Assembly (NCBI RefSeq): GCF_023283535.1 | Contig: NZ_JAKILT010000001.1 | Span: 62,001 to 126,000 of the forward strand | Length of the DNA stretch: 64,000 nucleotides | Direction of reading: 5' to 3' | Source: Shewanella sairae | GTDB lineage: Bacteria; Pseudomonadota; Gammaproteobacteria; Enterobacterales; Shewanellaceae | Shown: one piece after another, positions 24,813 to 33,920 of the stretch | How positions within the stretch are numbered: position 1 is the stretch's first letter | How the letters are laid out: every line of letters begins with the position of its first letter | The notes under the pieces: generated by a model | What the model saw: only the letters and a program-made list of their open reading frames with translations | The model's database searches: none | Told to the model about the DNA's origin: nothing | Translations under genes and position numbers: made by a program

Positions 24813-27068
24813 ATGGAAACTCAGGTATCTCAACCTGGACCTGCTGGAAAAAACCTATTGATAAACAATGGTTCTTCTCGCAGAGCAATCAAGGATAAAG
24901 CAGCCCAAATTGGCGTCACCGTTGGTGGGACCATGGTCTTTGTGGCGCTGCTATTGATCTTCTTTTATCTACTTTATGTGGTAAAGCCAATCTTCGATAG
25001 TGCTGAAGTCGCCCCGGTCGTGAGTGCTGAGTTTCACGATAGCCAACCGGCGTTAATGGTAGGCAGTGATGAGCAAAATGAAATCATGTATCGCGTGTCT
25101 AAGCTCGGTAAAGTCGATTTTTATGATACACATACATCACAGCTGCTAAGAAGCGAGCAAATTAATACTCCGGCAGGCACACATGTTGTGAGTAGCTCTG
25201 CTGCTATGCCGAGTGAACAGCGCTTTGCGCTTGGTCTCAATAACGGTCAGGTGATCATTGCAGGGGTGGAGTTTGGTGTCACTTACCCTAATGACAAACG
25301 CCTTATTACGCCACGTATTCGCTTTGCCAATGGTAATCAAGCGCTCACGGTTGATCCGTTAGGCAGGGCTTTAAACAAGCTTACGTTTGATTACAGCAGT
25401 GACAAAATGAGTTTTGTTTACCAAACAGATGACAAAGTTTGGCACCTTTCTCGCCAAGAAGGCGAAGAAAACATGATGACTGAAGAAGTGGAATGGCTGG
25501 CTTACAACAGCATCATTCCCGATTCACCAGTTAATGTGCAACAACAGCTAATGACCCCAGATCAACGTCAGCTGATCCTAAGTTCAGATAACAAGCTATT
25601 TATATACGATATTCGCGATGCAGAGGCGGTTGAACTAAGCCAGGTGCTATCACTTGCGCGTGCTAACGCCAAAGTGACCAATGTAACTTTACTTGCAGGT
25701 GCTAGCTCACTACTTGTTAGTTATGACTCTGGATTAGTACAACAATACTTTCAAGTTAATGGTGAGCAAGGGCGTCAGTATCAAGAGATCCGTAGCTTTG
25801 AAGTTGAAGGTGATATTGCCAGTGTAGCCTCAGAGTTTTACCGTAAAAGCTTTGTCACGATTACAGAGACGGGCGAGTTGAGCTTGTTATACACCACCAG
25901 TGAAAGAGAGCTGTTTTCAGAAAACTTTAAGCTCAGTAAGCCGGGTACAGTAGGCTTTAGCCCACGTTCAAATGCCTTAGTTGTTGAAGCTGATGGTAAG
26001 CTTAACCTGTATAGCGTATCCAATACCCACCCTGAGGTTTCTTGGAGCGCAATGTGGGAAAAAGTTTGGTACGAAGGCTACCCAGAGCCTATGTACGTAT
26101 GGCAATCCACGTCAGGTTCAGATGACTTTGAAGCTAAGCTAAGCTTAATGCCGTTGGCGTTCGGTACTATGAAAGCCGCGCTTTATGCCATGCTGTTTGC
26201 TACACCGCTTGCAATTGCCGGCGCCGTTTATACGGCTTATTTTATGTCGCCGAAAGTGCGCGCAATCGTTAAACCGACCATTGAAATCATGGAAGCGCTA
26301 CCAACGGTTATTTTAGGTTTCTTAGCGGGTCTTTGGTTAGCGCCGCTGATTGAAGACAACTTGCCCGGCATATTAACTTTGTTAGTGTTACTGCCGATAT
26401 CGATTTTAAGTACTGCGTTTGCTTGGCATAAACTGCCGGCGACATGGAAGCAACGCTTACCAGAAACCTATCAAGAGCTGATGTTACTGCCGGTGATTAT
26501 TTTTATCGGTTGGTTCTCATTTGCCATTAGCCCAACATTAGAGCTAGCCCTGTTTGATGGTGATACGCGTATGTTTATCACTAACGAGCTCGGTATTACG
26601 TTCGACCAACGTAATGCGCTAGTGGTCGGTATTGCGATGGGCTTTGCGGTTATCCCTACCATTTTCTCTATCGCAGAAGATGCGGTGTTCTCAGTTCCTC
26701 GTCATTTATCAAATGGTAGTTTGGCATTAGGTGCCACCACTTGGCAGACGCTCACCCGCGTAGTGTTGCTTACTGCGAGCCCAGGTATTTTCTCGGCGGT
26801 GATGATGGGCTTAGGGCGCGCTGTTGGCGAAACCATGATTGTACTGATGGCTACGGGTAACACGGCGATTATGGAGTGGAGTGTGTTTGAAGGTATGCGC
26901 ACATTGGCAGCGAATATCGCAGTTGAAATGCCAGAGTCTGCCATTGGTAGCTCGCATTATCGTGTGTTATTCCTCGCAGCTTTCGTACTGTTTATCTTTA
27001 CATTCTTCTTCAACACGATTGCGGAAGTCGTAAGGCAGCGTCTACGTGAACGTTATAGCTCACTGTAA
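24813..27068 (+). CDS. pstC: Phosphate ABC transporter permease PstC, extended form
   Basis: 751 residues, more than twice the usual length of about 320. One membrane helix (about 31-55) precedes a periplasmic insert of nearly 400 residues with repeated beta strands (LGLNNGQVIIAGVEFG, LVSYDSGLVQQYFQVNG), perhaps a beta-propeller (inference). The permease core from about 450 has the PstC elements MEALPTVILGFLAGLWLAP and NGSLALGATTWQTLTRVVL, the EAA loop that contacts PstB. It imports inorganic phosphate with PstA and PstB. It is the first gene of the pstCAB-phoU operon behind a Pho box. The extended form is known in Shewanella and Vibrio. Confidence 0.95.
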   Translation: METQVSQPGPAGKNLLINNGSSRRAIKDKAAQIGVTVGGTMVFVALLLIFFYLLYVVKPIFDSAEVAPVVSAEFHDSQPALMVGSDEQNEIMYRVSKLGKVDFYDTHTSQLLRSEQINTPAGTHVVSSSAAMPSEQRFALGLNNGQVIIAGVEFGVTYPNDKRLITPRIRFANGNQALTVDPLGRALNKLTFDYSSDKMSFVYQTDDKVWHLSRQEGEENMMTEEVEWLAYNSIIPDSPVNVQQQLMTPDQRQLILSSDNKLFIYDIRDAEAVELSQVLSLARANAKVTNVTLLAGASSLLVSYDSGLVQQYFQVNGEQGRQYQEIRSFEVEGDIASVASEFYRKSFVTITETGELSLLYTTSERELFSENFKLSKPGTVGFSPRSNALVVEADGKLNLYSVSNTHPEVSWSAMWEKVWYEGYPEPMYVWQSTSGSDDFEAKLSLMPLAFGTMKAALYAMLFATPLAIAGAVYTAYFMSPKVRAIVKPTIEIMEALPTVILGFLAGLWLAPLIEDNLPGILTLLVLLPISILSTAFAWHKLPATWKQRLPETYQELMLLPVIIFIGWFSFAISPTLELALFDGDTRMFITNELGITFDQRNALVVGIAMGFAVIPTIFSIAEDAVFSVPRHLSNGSLALGATTWQTLTRVVLLTASPGIFSAVMMGLGRAVGETMIVLMATGNTAIMEWSVFEGMRTLAANIAVEMPESAIGSSHYRVLFLAAFVLFIFTFFFNTIAEVVRQRLRERYSSL

Positions 27069-27143
27069 TGGGCATTGTTATGGATGATAAGAAAATGACA
27101 TTAATAAAGACAATTTCGCCAGTGGCCGTAAGAGGTTTAGCTA

Positions 27144-28796
27144 ATGGGTAAGTGGTTTAAATCGGGGTCTCCTTGGATTTGGATGACCAGTGGCGCAGTT
27201 AGCGTGTGTTTGATTGCAGTATTGGGGTTGTTGCTGCTTATCGCATGGCGTGGCCTGAGTTACTTTTGGCCTGCAGATATTTATCAATGGGAAATGAAAA
27301 ATCAACAAGGTGAGCGTTATACCTTGATTGGTGAAGTTTACGATAAAGAGGAAGTACCAACAGAGCGCCTTATTGCTGCCGGGCATAAGTTTGCTACCGA
27401 AGTGGGCGAAAACGTTACTCGTTACTTGGTTAAAACCGGTAACCGCGAGTTTGTTGGCTTAGATTTTCGCTGGATTTTAGCAACAGATATTATTTCACGC
27501 TCAAAGCCAAATGATATCGCAGTGATTGAACGCAGTAAAAATGGTGATTTTTATGGCTACCCAGTCGCGATAATTGAAGACGGTCAGCGATTAACCTCAC
27601 AAAATATTGAGGCTGACTTTGAATCGCATATTGACCGCGCGGTTGAGCTTAATGATCAAGCATTGGATCTGCAAAAAGGTGTGATCGGCTCTATTAATTA
27701 TGAGCTTGAAAACTTACGTTTAAAGTCGCGTCGATATGAACTTGATAACGCGTTAACTGACACGCGTAAAGCAGAAATAGAAGCGGCGCGAGTTAAGCTT
27801 AATGCTGAGTACCTGCTGGTTGAAAAAGAGTTTTTTGCGCTAAAAACGGCAGCGGGCAGAGACGCAGTTGTTATCCGCGATATGCGCGGTGAAGAAGTGA
27901 CCTTAAAGCTCGACAGTATTTTAGACGTGACTTATGCCAACCGTTTAGGCGTGATGGGCAAAATCGGTAACTGGTTTATTGGTGTAGGCAAGTTTGTCAG
28001 TGACGATCCGCGAGAAGCGAATACTGAAGGCGGCGTTTTCCCGGCGATTTTCGGTACCGTGTTTATGGTGATGCTGATGGCCGTTATTGTGACGCCGTTT
28101 GGGGTTATCGCCGCCATCTACTTACATGAATACGCTAAGAAAGGCCCTGTAACTAAGATGATCCGCATCGCGGTAATTAACTTAGCGGGTGTACCTTCAA
28201 TCGTATACGGTGTGTTTGGTTTAGGTTTCTTTGTGTATATGTTTGGTGGCACGCTGGATCAGTTGTTTTATCCTGAAGCATTGCCAGCGCCAACTTTTGG
28301 TTCACCTGGCGTAATTTGGTCTGCATTAACCTTGGCGATTTTAACTTTGCCTGTGGTGATTGTATCGACAGAAGAGGGCTTAAGCCGTATTCCAAGCTCT
28401 GTGCGTCAAGGTAGCTTAGCGCTTGGTGCAACTAAAGCTGAAACCCTATGGCGAATTATTATTCCAATGGCAAGTCCAGCGATTATGACTGGCTTAATTT
28501 TAGCGGTTGCTCGCGCAGCGGGTGAGGTTGCACCATTGATGTTAGTGGGTGTAGTAAAGCTTGCGCCAACACTACCGATTGATATGAATTTCCCATTTGT
28601 GCATCTAGAACGTAAGTTTATGCACTTAGGTTTCCACATCTACGATGTTGGTTTCCAAAGCCCTAACGTCGAAGCAGCGCGTCCTTTGGTATACGCTACT
28701 TCATTCCTTTTGGTCTCGGTAATTGTGGCACTTAACTTAACTGCCATTGGTGTACGAAACCACTTACGCGAAAAATATCGTTCGCTTGAGCATTAA
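27144..28796 (+). CDS. pstA: Phosphate ABC transporter permease PstA, extended form
   Basis: 550 residues against about 290 for E. coli PstA. The first membrane helix is at about 13-37; a periplasmic insert of about 250 residues includes a long helical segment (NYELENLRLKSRRYELDNAL). The permease core starts near 298 (GGVFPAIFGTVFMVMLMAVI) and contains AVINLAGVPSIVYGVFGLGF and the EAA loop QGSLALGATKAETLWRIIIP. With PstC it forms the phosphate channel. It starts 75 bp after pstC. The matching inserts in PstC and PstA suggest they pack together on the periplasmic side. Confidence 0.95.
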   Translation: MGKWFKSGSPWIWMTSGAVSVCLIAVLGLLLLIAWRGLSYFWPADIYQWEMKNQQGERYTLIGEVYDKEEVPTERLIAAGHKFATEVGENVTRYLVKTGNREFVGLDFRWILATDIISRSKPNDIAVIERSKNGDFYGYPVAIIEDGQRLTSQNIEADFESHIDRAVELNDQALDLQKGVIGSINYELENLRLKSRRYELDNALTDTRKAEIEAARVKLNAEYLLVEKEFFALKTAAGRDAVVIRDMRGEEVTLKLDSILDVTYANRLGVMGKIGNWFIGVGKFVSDDPREANTEGGVFPAIFGTVFMVMLMAVIVTPFGVIAAIYLHEYAKKGPVTKMIRIAVINLAGVPSIVYGVFGLGFFVYMFGGTLDQLFYPEALPAPTFGSPGVIWSALTLAILTLPVVIVSTEEGLSRIPSSVRQGSLALGATKAETLWRIIIPMASPAIMTGLILAVARAAGEVAPLMLVGVVKLAPTLPIDMNFPFVHLERKFMHLGFHIYDVGFQSPNVEAARPLVYATSFLLVSVIVALNLTAIGVRNHLREKYRSLEH

Positions 28797-28827
28797 TTGA
28801 CGATTATCCTAAGCAGTAGGACAGAAC

Positions 28828-29646
28828 ATGATTTCAATAGATCAATCGGTAATGAAGACTGATATGCTAGACCTAGAAAACTTAACAGAAGAACAAACAG
28901 CGCTAGAGATCCGTAATTTAGATCTTAAATATGGCGATAAACAGGCACTTTTTGATGTGTCGATGAAGATCCCTAAGAAAAAAGTCACGGCTTTCATTGG
29001 TCCAAGTGGTTGTGGTAAGTCCACACTACTGCGCTGTATTAACCGCATGAATGACTTAGTCGATAACTGCCATATTGGTGGTGAGATCATGCTGCATGGG
29101 CAAAACATTTACGACAAAAAGGTCGATGTTGCCGCGCTGCGCCGTAATGTAGGCATGGTATTCCAGCGTCCCAATCCATTCCCTAAATCGATTTACGAGA
29201 ACGTGGTTTATGGTCTTCGCTTACAAGGGGTGAATAACCGTCGAGATCTCGATGATGCCGCAGAGCGTTCACTACGCGGCGCAGCTATCTGGGATGAAGT
29301 AAAAGACAGATTACATGATAACGCTTTTGGCTTATCGGGTGGTCAGCAGCAACGTTTGGTGATTGCTCGCGCCATTGCTATCGAGCCAGAGGTATTACTG
29401 CTTGATGAACCAACATCAGCATTGGATCCTATCTCAACCTTGACGATTGAAGAGTTAATCACTGACCTTAAATCGAAATATACGGTTGTTATCGTTACCC
29501 ACAACATGCAACAGGCTGCTCGTGTGTCTGATCAAACTGCATTTATGTATATGGGTGAGTTGATTGAGTATGCTGATACCAACACCATTTTCACTACGCC
29601 AAAGAAGAAAAAGACCGAAGATTATATTACGGGTCGTTACGGATAA
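28828..29646 (+). CDS. pstB: Phosphate ABC transporter ATPase PstB
   Basis: 272 residues. Walker A is GPSGCGKST at residues 58-66, the signature LSGGQQQR near 173, Walker [12 protein letters not shown] near 193 and the H-loop [13 protein letters not shown] near 225. [16 protein letters not shown] and [16 protein letters not shown] are PstB-specific stretches. It hydrolyses ATP to drive phosphate import and takes part in signalling phosphate sufficiency to PhoR. It lies 31 bp after pstA and 21 bp before phoU. It has about 15 more N-terminal residues than the E. coli protein. Confidence 0.97.
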   Translation: MISIDQSVMKTDMLDLENLTEEQTALEIRNLDLKYGDKQALFDVSMKIPKKKVTAFIGPSGCGKSTLLRCINRMNDLVDNCHIGGEIMLHGQNIYDKKVDVAALRRNVGMVFQRPNPFPKSIYENVVYGLRLQGVNNRRDLDDAAERSLRGAAIWDEVKDRLHDNAFGLSGGQQQRLVIARAIAIEPEVLLLDEPTSALDPISTLTIEELITDLKSKYTVVIVTHNMQQAARVSDQTAFMYMGELIEYADTNTIFTTPKKKKTEDYITGRYG

Positions 29647-29667
29647 TTGAGATAGGACATTAATGCA

Positions 29668-30378
29668 ATGGAAAACATGAATTTAAACAAGCATATCTCA
29701 GGTCAGTTTAATGCTGAACTAGACGATATCCGTAACCGCGTATTGGCTATGGGCGGCTTAGTTGAGCGTCAGCTTGAACAGTCATTGGATGCCTTAGCAG
29801 CGTTAGATGCTGAATTAGCACAAAGGGTTATAGAGGGAGATCATAAAGTTAATGGCATGGAAGTGGCGATTGACGAAGAATGTACTCGCATTATAGCTAA
29901 GCGCCAACCTGCTGCTAGCGATTTACGCCTAGTGCTAGCCATTTCAAAGACGATTACAGATCTTGAGCGTATTGGTGATGCTTGCGTAAAAATTGCTAAA
30001 GCGGCCATGGATAAGCGTTCTAAGAATCAGCAGCCCCTGTTGGTTAGCATTGAAAATATGGGCCGTCACGCAACTCGTACTTTGCACTCAACACTTGATG
30101 CTTTAGCTCGAATGGACGCTGATGTGGCCTTAGAGTTACATAAAGAAGACACTAAGCTTGATAAAGAGTACGAAGGCATTATTCGTCAGTTAATGACCTA
30201 TATGATGGCTGATCCTCGCTCAATCCCTGAAGTGTTAGATGTACTTTGGGCGGCTCGCGCAGTCGAGCGTGTAGGTGACCGTTGTCAGAATATTTGTGAG
30301 TACATTATCTACTATGTGAAAGGTAAAGATGTGCGCCATATCTCTTATGAAGAGATGGAAAAGGATCTTAAACTTTAA
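29668..30378 (+). CDS. phoU: PhoU phosphate-signalling regulator
   Basis: 236 residues, the normal PhoU length. It has two three-helix repeats with the family motifs [23 protein letters not shown] and [12 protein letters not shown] in the first and [24 protein letters not shown] in the second (quoted in parts). The acidic metal-cluster residues (E/DxxxD) are retained in both ERIGD and ERVGD. PhoU relays Pst transport state to PhoR and damps the Pho regulon when phosphate is ample. It is the last gene of the operon. Confidence 0.97.
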   Translation: MENMNLNKHISGQFNAELDDIRNRVLAMGGLVERQLEQSLDALAALDAELAQRVIEGDHKVNGMEVAIDEECTRIIAKRQPAASDLRLVLAISKTITDLERIGDACVKIAKAAMDKRSKNQQPLLVSIENMGRHATRTLHSTLDALARMDADVALELHKEDTKLDKEYEGIIRQLMTYMMADPRSIPEVLDVLWAARAVERVGDRCQNICEYIIYYVKGKDVRHISYEEMEKDLKL

Positions 30379-30475
30379 TCTGTTTAACGATTTGTTTCTC
30401 AATTGCATCTTAACGTTGCGTTACCGTGATGCGATTGAGGTCACACTTTTCATTAAATGTTGATAGCTATTATAC

Positions 30476-30502
30476 AAAAAAGCAGCGATAAGCTGCTTTT
30501 TG
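30476..30502 (+). terminator. Terminator of the pst operon
   Basis: AAAAAGCAGC-GATAA-GCTGCTTTTT is a perfect 10-bp stem, about 98 bp after phoU. The symmetrical A and T runs could let it act in both directions. Confidence 0.92.
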
Positions 30503-30950
30503 TGTTTTTGCGCTATAGACGAAATCGTTAGCACGATAAATAATGTATAGTGTAAGTGAATTTTGTGTTGTTATACCCAGTGAATCAAATTCCATTTAAT
30601 AGCTGAGCTTCCCTTTCGCTAGGGCATTCTAGAGTTAGGCTATTCAATGTGATTTGTGTGCCTTTTGCGGTAAGTAAGTGCTTATGTCGTTGCAGAGTCT
30701 ATTGATTTTGCTCGCAGGGTTTATTTATCAAAAATAGGTACAAGATGTTAATTTATCAAAAGTCTCATCTATATTTAAGATAAGCCTCAGGTTTATAAAC
30801 ATTCTTAAGGTGAGTATCACTTACGGGTTTAACTACAGAATAATAATCCCGCCAGTGTATTCTTATATTAGCTTATACACTTTAATCTCTGGCGGCCTTG
30901 TCACGCATAGCTAGAATGATTGCGTGTACTTCATTAATCGCGGTAACTAT
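30503..30950. other. Leader region of the BCCT transporter gene
   Basis: 448 bp without a supportable gene. It contains a compound inverted repeat at 30849-30895 (listed separately). The rest is AT-rich with no operator I can name. Confidence 0.55.
30849..30895 (+). promoter_or_regulatory. Compound hairpin in the BCCT transporter leader
   Basis: Outer arms CCGCCAG (30849-30855) and CTGGCGG (30889-30895) enclose inner arms GTGTAT (30855-30860) and ATACAC (30875-30880). There is no T run after it. It sits 55 bp before the likely start codon, so it could be an mRNA fold or an operator. Confidence 0.45.
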
Positions 30951-32936
30951 ATGTCGATAAAATCGAGTATTAATCCACCAGTCTTTTTTTCATCAGTCAT
31001 TTTAATTACGTTAATGGTGGTTGTTTGTGCCGTATGGCCAACACAATCACAAGATATTTTTAAAACTGCCCAATCTTGGTTTGAGCTTAAAGCGGGTTGG
31101 CTATACATTTTGGGTGTAGCTGTATTTCTGATCTTTATTATTTTTGTCATGGTCAGTCGCTTTGGTGATATCAAACTAGGCCCAGATCATTCTGAGCCTG
31201 ACTACTCCTATAAGAGCTGGATCTCTATGCTGTTTTCAGCAGGTATGGGTATCGGCTTAATGTTCTTTGGTGTAGCTGAGCCGGTGATGCACTACATGGC
31301 GCCGCCAGATGCTGATCCAATGACGATTCAAGCGGCAAAAGATGCCATGAAGATTACTTTCTTCCACTGGGGCATTCATGCTTGGGCTATTTATGCCGTC
31401 GTTGCCTTGAGCCTCGCTTACTTTTCCTACCGTCATAAGTTGCCTTTGCTACCACGAAGCGCTTTGTACCCGCTAATTGGCGATAAGATTTATGGCCCAA
31501 TTGGTCATGCTGTCGATACATTTGCGGTATTAGGTACCATGTTTGGTGTTGCAACATCACTGGGCTTTGGCGTATTCCAGCTTAACTCTGGATTGAACTA
31601 CTTATTAGATGTACCTGTGAGCACTACGGTGCAGGTGTGTTTGATTATTGCTGTTTGTGGTATTGCAACCTTATCGGTATTTTCTGGACTTGATAAAGGC
31701 GTTAAGCGTTTAAGTGAGCTTAACCTGCTGTTAGCGGTATTATTGCTAGTATGTGTACTTATCTTTGGTCCAACCGTTGAGCTATTACAGGCATTTGTGC
31801 AAAACACAGGTGCATACCTGAGCGACATCGTCGGTAAGACATTTAACTTGTATGCTTACGAGCAGAAAAATGACTGGATTGGCGGCTGGACACTACTGTA
31901 TTGGGGGTGGTGGATTTCATGGTCACCATTTGTAGGTACCTTCATTGCACGTGTTTCACGCGGTCGTACTATTCGTGAGTTCCTAGTAGGGGTGTTATTT
32001 GTACCGTCCGCACTGACATTTTTATGGATGACAGGCTTCGGTAATAGCGCGATTGAAGTGATTTCTAATGGCGGAACTTATTTATCTGATGCGGTATCAA
32101 AAGATGTATCAGTCGCGTTATTTGTGTTCTTTGAACATATGCCTTTCTCGACATTGTTCTCGACGATTGCATTGTGTTTAGTGGTAACTTTCTTTGTGAC
32201 CTCATCAGACTCAGGCTCACTGGTTATTGATAACCTGACATCGGGCGGCGATCATAATGCACCGGTTTGGCAGCGTATTTTCTGGGCTCTTATGCAAGGT
32301 GTTGTGGCATCGGTACTGTTGCTTGCTGGTGGCTTACAAGCCTTACAAACTGCGGCGATAGCAAGTGCACTACCTTTCTTAATTGTGATGCTTTTGATGT
32401 GTTTTGGCTTATACAAAGCGCTAAAAGATGACTGGCTTAAGATCAACAGCGTGCAATCACACAATACCAGCGTGCAGTTTACTAAAACGAACGTTAGTTG
32501 GGAGTCGCATATTGACGTATTGCTGTCGCATCCAAGTCAGCAAGAAGCGCAAGACTTCTTAGATGATGTGGCGCAACCAGCATTAACCAAAGTCTGTGAA
32601 AGCTTCTTAAGTCGTTCTATTTCATCAGAGATCTTAAACTTTGATAATCGCGTGCGTTTCGTGGTGCACAGCGAAGAACATAATGACTTTGTCTATGGTT
32701 TGCGTATTCGCGCTTACACCATTTCCAACCCGTTAGAAACGGATGTTAATAATGCTGATGGCGATAATGAATACTACCGCGTCGAAGTGTTCCTTGAGCA
32801 CGGTGGTCAGCATTATGATGTAATGGGCTTTACTCAAGATCAGCTGCTTGCCGATGTGGTGACTCAATATGAGAAGTACCTACATTACTTACACCTTTCA
32901 AGTTCTGAGTATTTAGGCAGTGAAACTAACGCTTAG
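30951..32936 (+). CDS. BCCT-family osmolyte transporter (betaine/choline/carnitine)
   Basis: 661 residues from ATG 30951; a GTG at 30924 would add nine residues without a ribosome site. There are twelve membrane helices, and the family signature YWGWWISWSPFVGTFIARVS near residue 316 is preceded by GGWTLL. Glycine-rich SAGMGIGLMFFGVAEPVMHY near 94 is also typical. It couples uptake of a quaternary ammonium compound to sodium or proton. A soluble tail of about 160 residues follows the last helix (KDDWLKINSVQSHNTS onward), as in BetT-like members, where such tails respond to osmotic stress (inference). The substrate is not resolved. Confidence 0.93.
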   Translation: MSIKSSINPPVFFSSVILITLMVVVCAVWPTQSQDIFKTAQSWFELKAGWLYILGVAVFLIFIIFVMVSRFGDIKLGPDHSEPDYSYKSWISMLFSAGMGIGLMFFGVAEPVMHYMAPPDADPMTIQAAKDAMKITFFHWGIHAWAIYAVVALSLAYFSYRHKLPLLPRSALYPLIGDKIYGPIGHAVDTFAVLGTMFGVATSLGFGVFQLNSGLNYLLDVPVSTTVQVCLIIAVCGIATLSVFSGLDKGVKRLSELNLLLAVLLLVCVLIFGPTVELLQAFVQNTGAYLSDIVGKTFNLYAYEQKNDWIGGWTLLYWGWWISWSPFVGTFIARVSRGRTIREFLVGVLFVPSALTFLWMTGFGNSAIEVISNGGTYLSDAVSKDVSVALFVFFEHMPFSTLFSTIALCLVVTFFVTSSDSGSLVIDNLTSGGDHNAPVWQRIFWALMQGVVASVLLLAGGLQALQTAAIASALPFLIVMLLMCFGLYKALKDDWLKINSVQSHNTSVQFTKTNVSWESHIDVLLSHPSQQEAQDFLDDVAQPALTKVCESFLSRSISSEILNFDNRVRFVVHSEEHNDFVYGLRIRAYTISNPLETDVNNADGDNEYYRVEVFLEHGGQHYDVMGFTQDQLLADVVTQYEKYLHYLHLSSSEYLGSETNA

Positions 32937-32971
32937 GTAAACAGATTAGAAAGTATTTAGGCGGTGAAACT
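32908..32971 (+). repeat. Short direct repeat at the 3' end of the BCCT gene
   Basis: AGTATTTAGGCAGTGAAACT (32908-32927, inside the last codons) recurs as AGTATTTAGGCGGTGAAACT (32952-32971) after the stop, with one mismatch in 20 and a 44-bp offset. It looks like a small local duplication of the coding end. Confidence 0.7.
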
Positions 32972-33028
32972 TTCCTAGAGTCAGTGATACAATTGGCTCT
33001 AGGTAACAAACTTTAATTGAGAAATGTA

Positions 33029-33391
33029 ATGTCAACCAATCAAGGCCAAAGTAAATTAGACCGAGTTTTAGCGGAAGCGAGAGAATATAAAGCTAAACGT
33101 GAAGTCGGTTATCGTGAGCAAGCACTTAAGCTTTACCCTTGGGTTTGTGGCCGTTGTACTCGCGAATTTAATAACGCTAACCTGAGAGAGTTGACGGTGC
33201 ATCATCGTGATCACAACCACGATAATAACCCTTCAGATGGGTCTAATTGGGAATTGTTATGTCTTTATTGCCATGACAATGAACATTCAAAGTTTGAAGA
33301 GTTGATTCAATATGGTTCAACCAGTGAAACCAAAGTTGAAGCTGCAACGTATAACCCGTTTGCTGATTTAAAAAGTATGTTGAAAAAGTAA
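33029..33391 (+). CDS. YajD-family HNH nuclease-like protein
   Basis: 120 residues from ATG 33029 (a TTG at 33017 is less likely). An HNH zinc-finger fold: CxxC in VCGRCTREF (near residue 37), then LTVHHRDHNHDNNPSDGSNWELLCLYCHDNEH (quoted in parts), giving the H-N-H core and a second CxxC-like pair (CLYCHDNEH). It matches YajD of E. coli in length and pattern. The HNH fold cleaves nucleic acid, but YajD has no established cellular role. Confidence 0.92.
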   Translation: MSTNQGQSKLDRVLAEAREYKAKREVGYREQALKLYPWVCGRCTREFNNANLRELTVHHRDHNHDNNPSDGSNWELLCLYCHDNEHSKFEELIQYGSTSETKVEAATYNPFADLKSMLKK

Positions 33392-33407
33392 CTTTTTAAA
33401 TATTTTA

Positions 33408-33432
33408 AAGCCGCTATAAGCGGCTTTTTTAT
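33408..33432 (+). terminator. Terminator after the YajD-like gene
   Basis: AAAGCCGCT-ATA-AGCGGCTTT followed by TTT, 17 bp after the stop. Confidence 0.92.
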
Positions 33433-33461
33433 TGCCTTTTTGATTTTGGCTAGTATTAATA

Positions 33462-33701
33462 TTATTGTTCAACTTTCTCTAGTCGACTTTCTGCTGCTAA
33501 CCATTTATCACGGCTTAAAATGGCACTGTTTTCGCCGCCTTGCATGTTAGCTTTACGTGTTTCAAGATTTTGCCAAATCTGCGCTTTGCGTTCATCAGTT
33601 GCCTTACCCCAGCCAACAATCTCATCGATATGGCGGTAGCAACCCATACAGTAATCTTCATCATTTAGGCCACATTTGGCTACGCAAGGTGATTGTTTCA
33701 T
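33462..33701 (-). CDS. DUF1289 small cysteine-rich protein
   Basis: 79 residues. The N-terminal half carries the DUF1289 pattern SPCVAKCGLNDEDYCMGCYRH with four cysteines (C-x3-C-x7-C-x2-C), followed by EIVGWGKATDERKAQIW. These cysteines probably hold a metal or iron-sulfur cluster (family inference). Members are small cytoplasmic proteins of unknown function, YdhL in E. coli. It is convergent with the YajD-like gene. Confidence 0.9.
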   Translation of the reverse strand: MKQSPCVAKCGLNDEDYCMGCYRHIDEIVGWGKATDERKAQIWQNLETRKANMQGGENSAILSRDKWLAAESRLEKVEQ

Positions 33702-33920
33702 TTTATTGATGTTTTCGTTCGAATTTGCAGCGAATGATAGGGGAGACTTGATTGTCTTACAACTTAGTTTTTGGCAGGTATAACAAAGTTAATTCATAAG
33801 CTGGGTTATTAGTCCATAATTGAGTTAGCAATAGGTAACCACATAATCCGATGGTAGAATTGAAGTTAAAGGTGTTTTTAACCTTAAAATTCAATATATT
33901 GTATGTTTTCTGGAGGAGTT

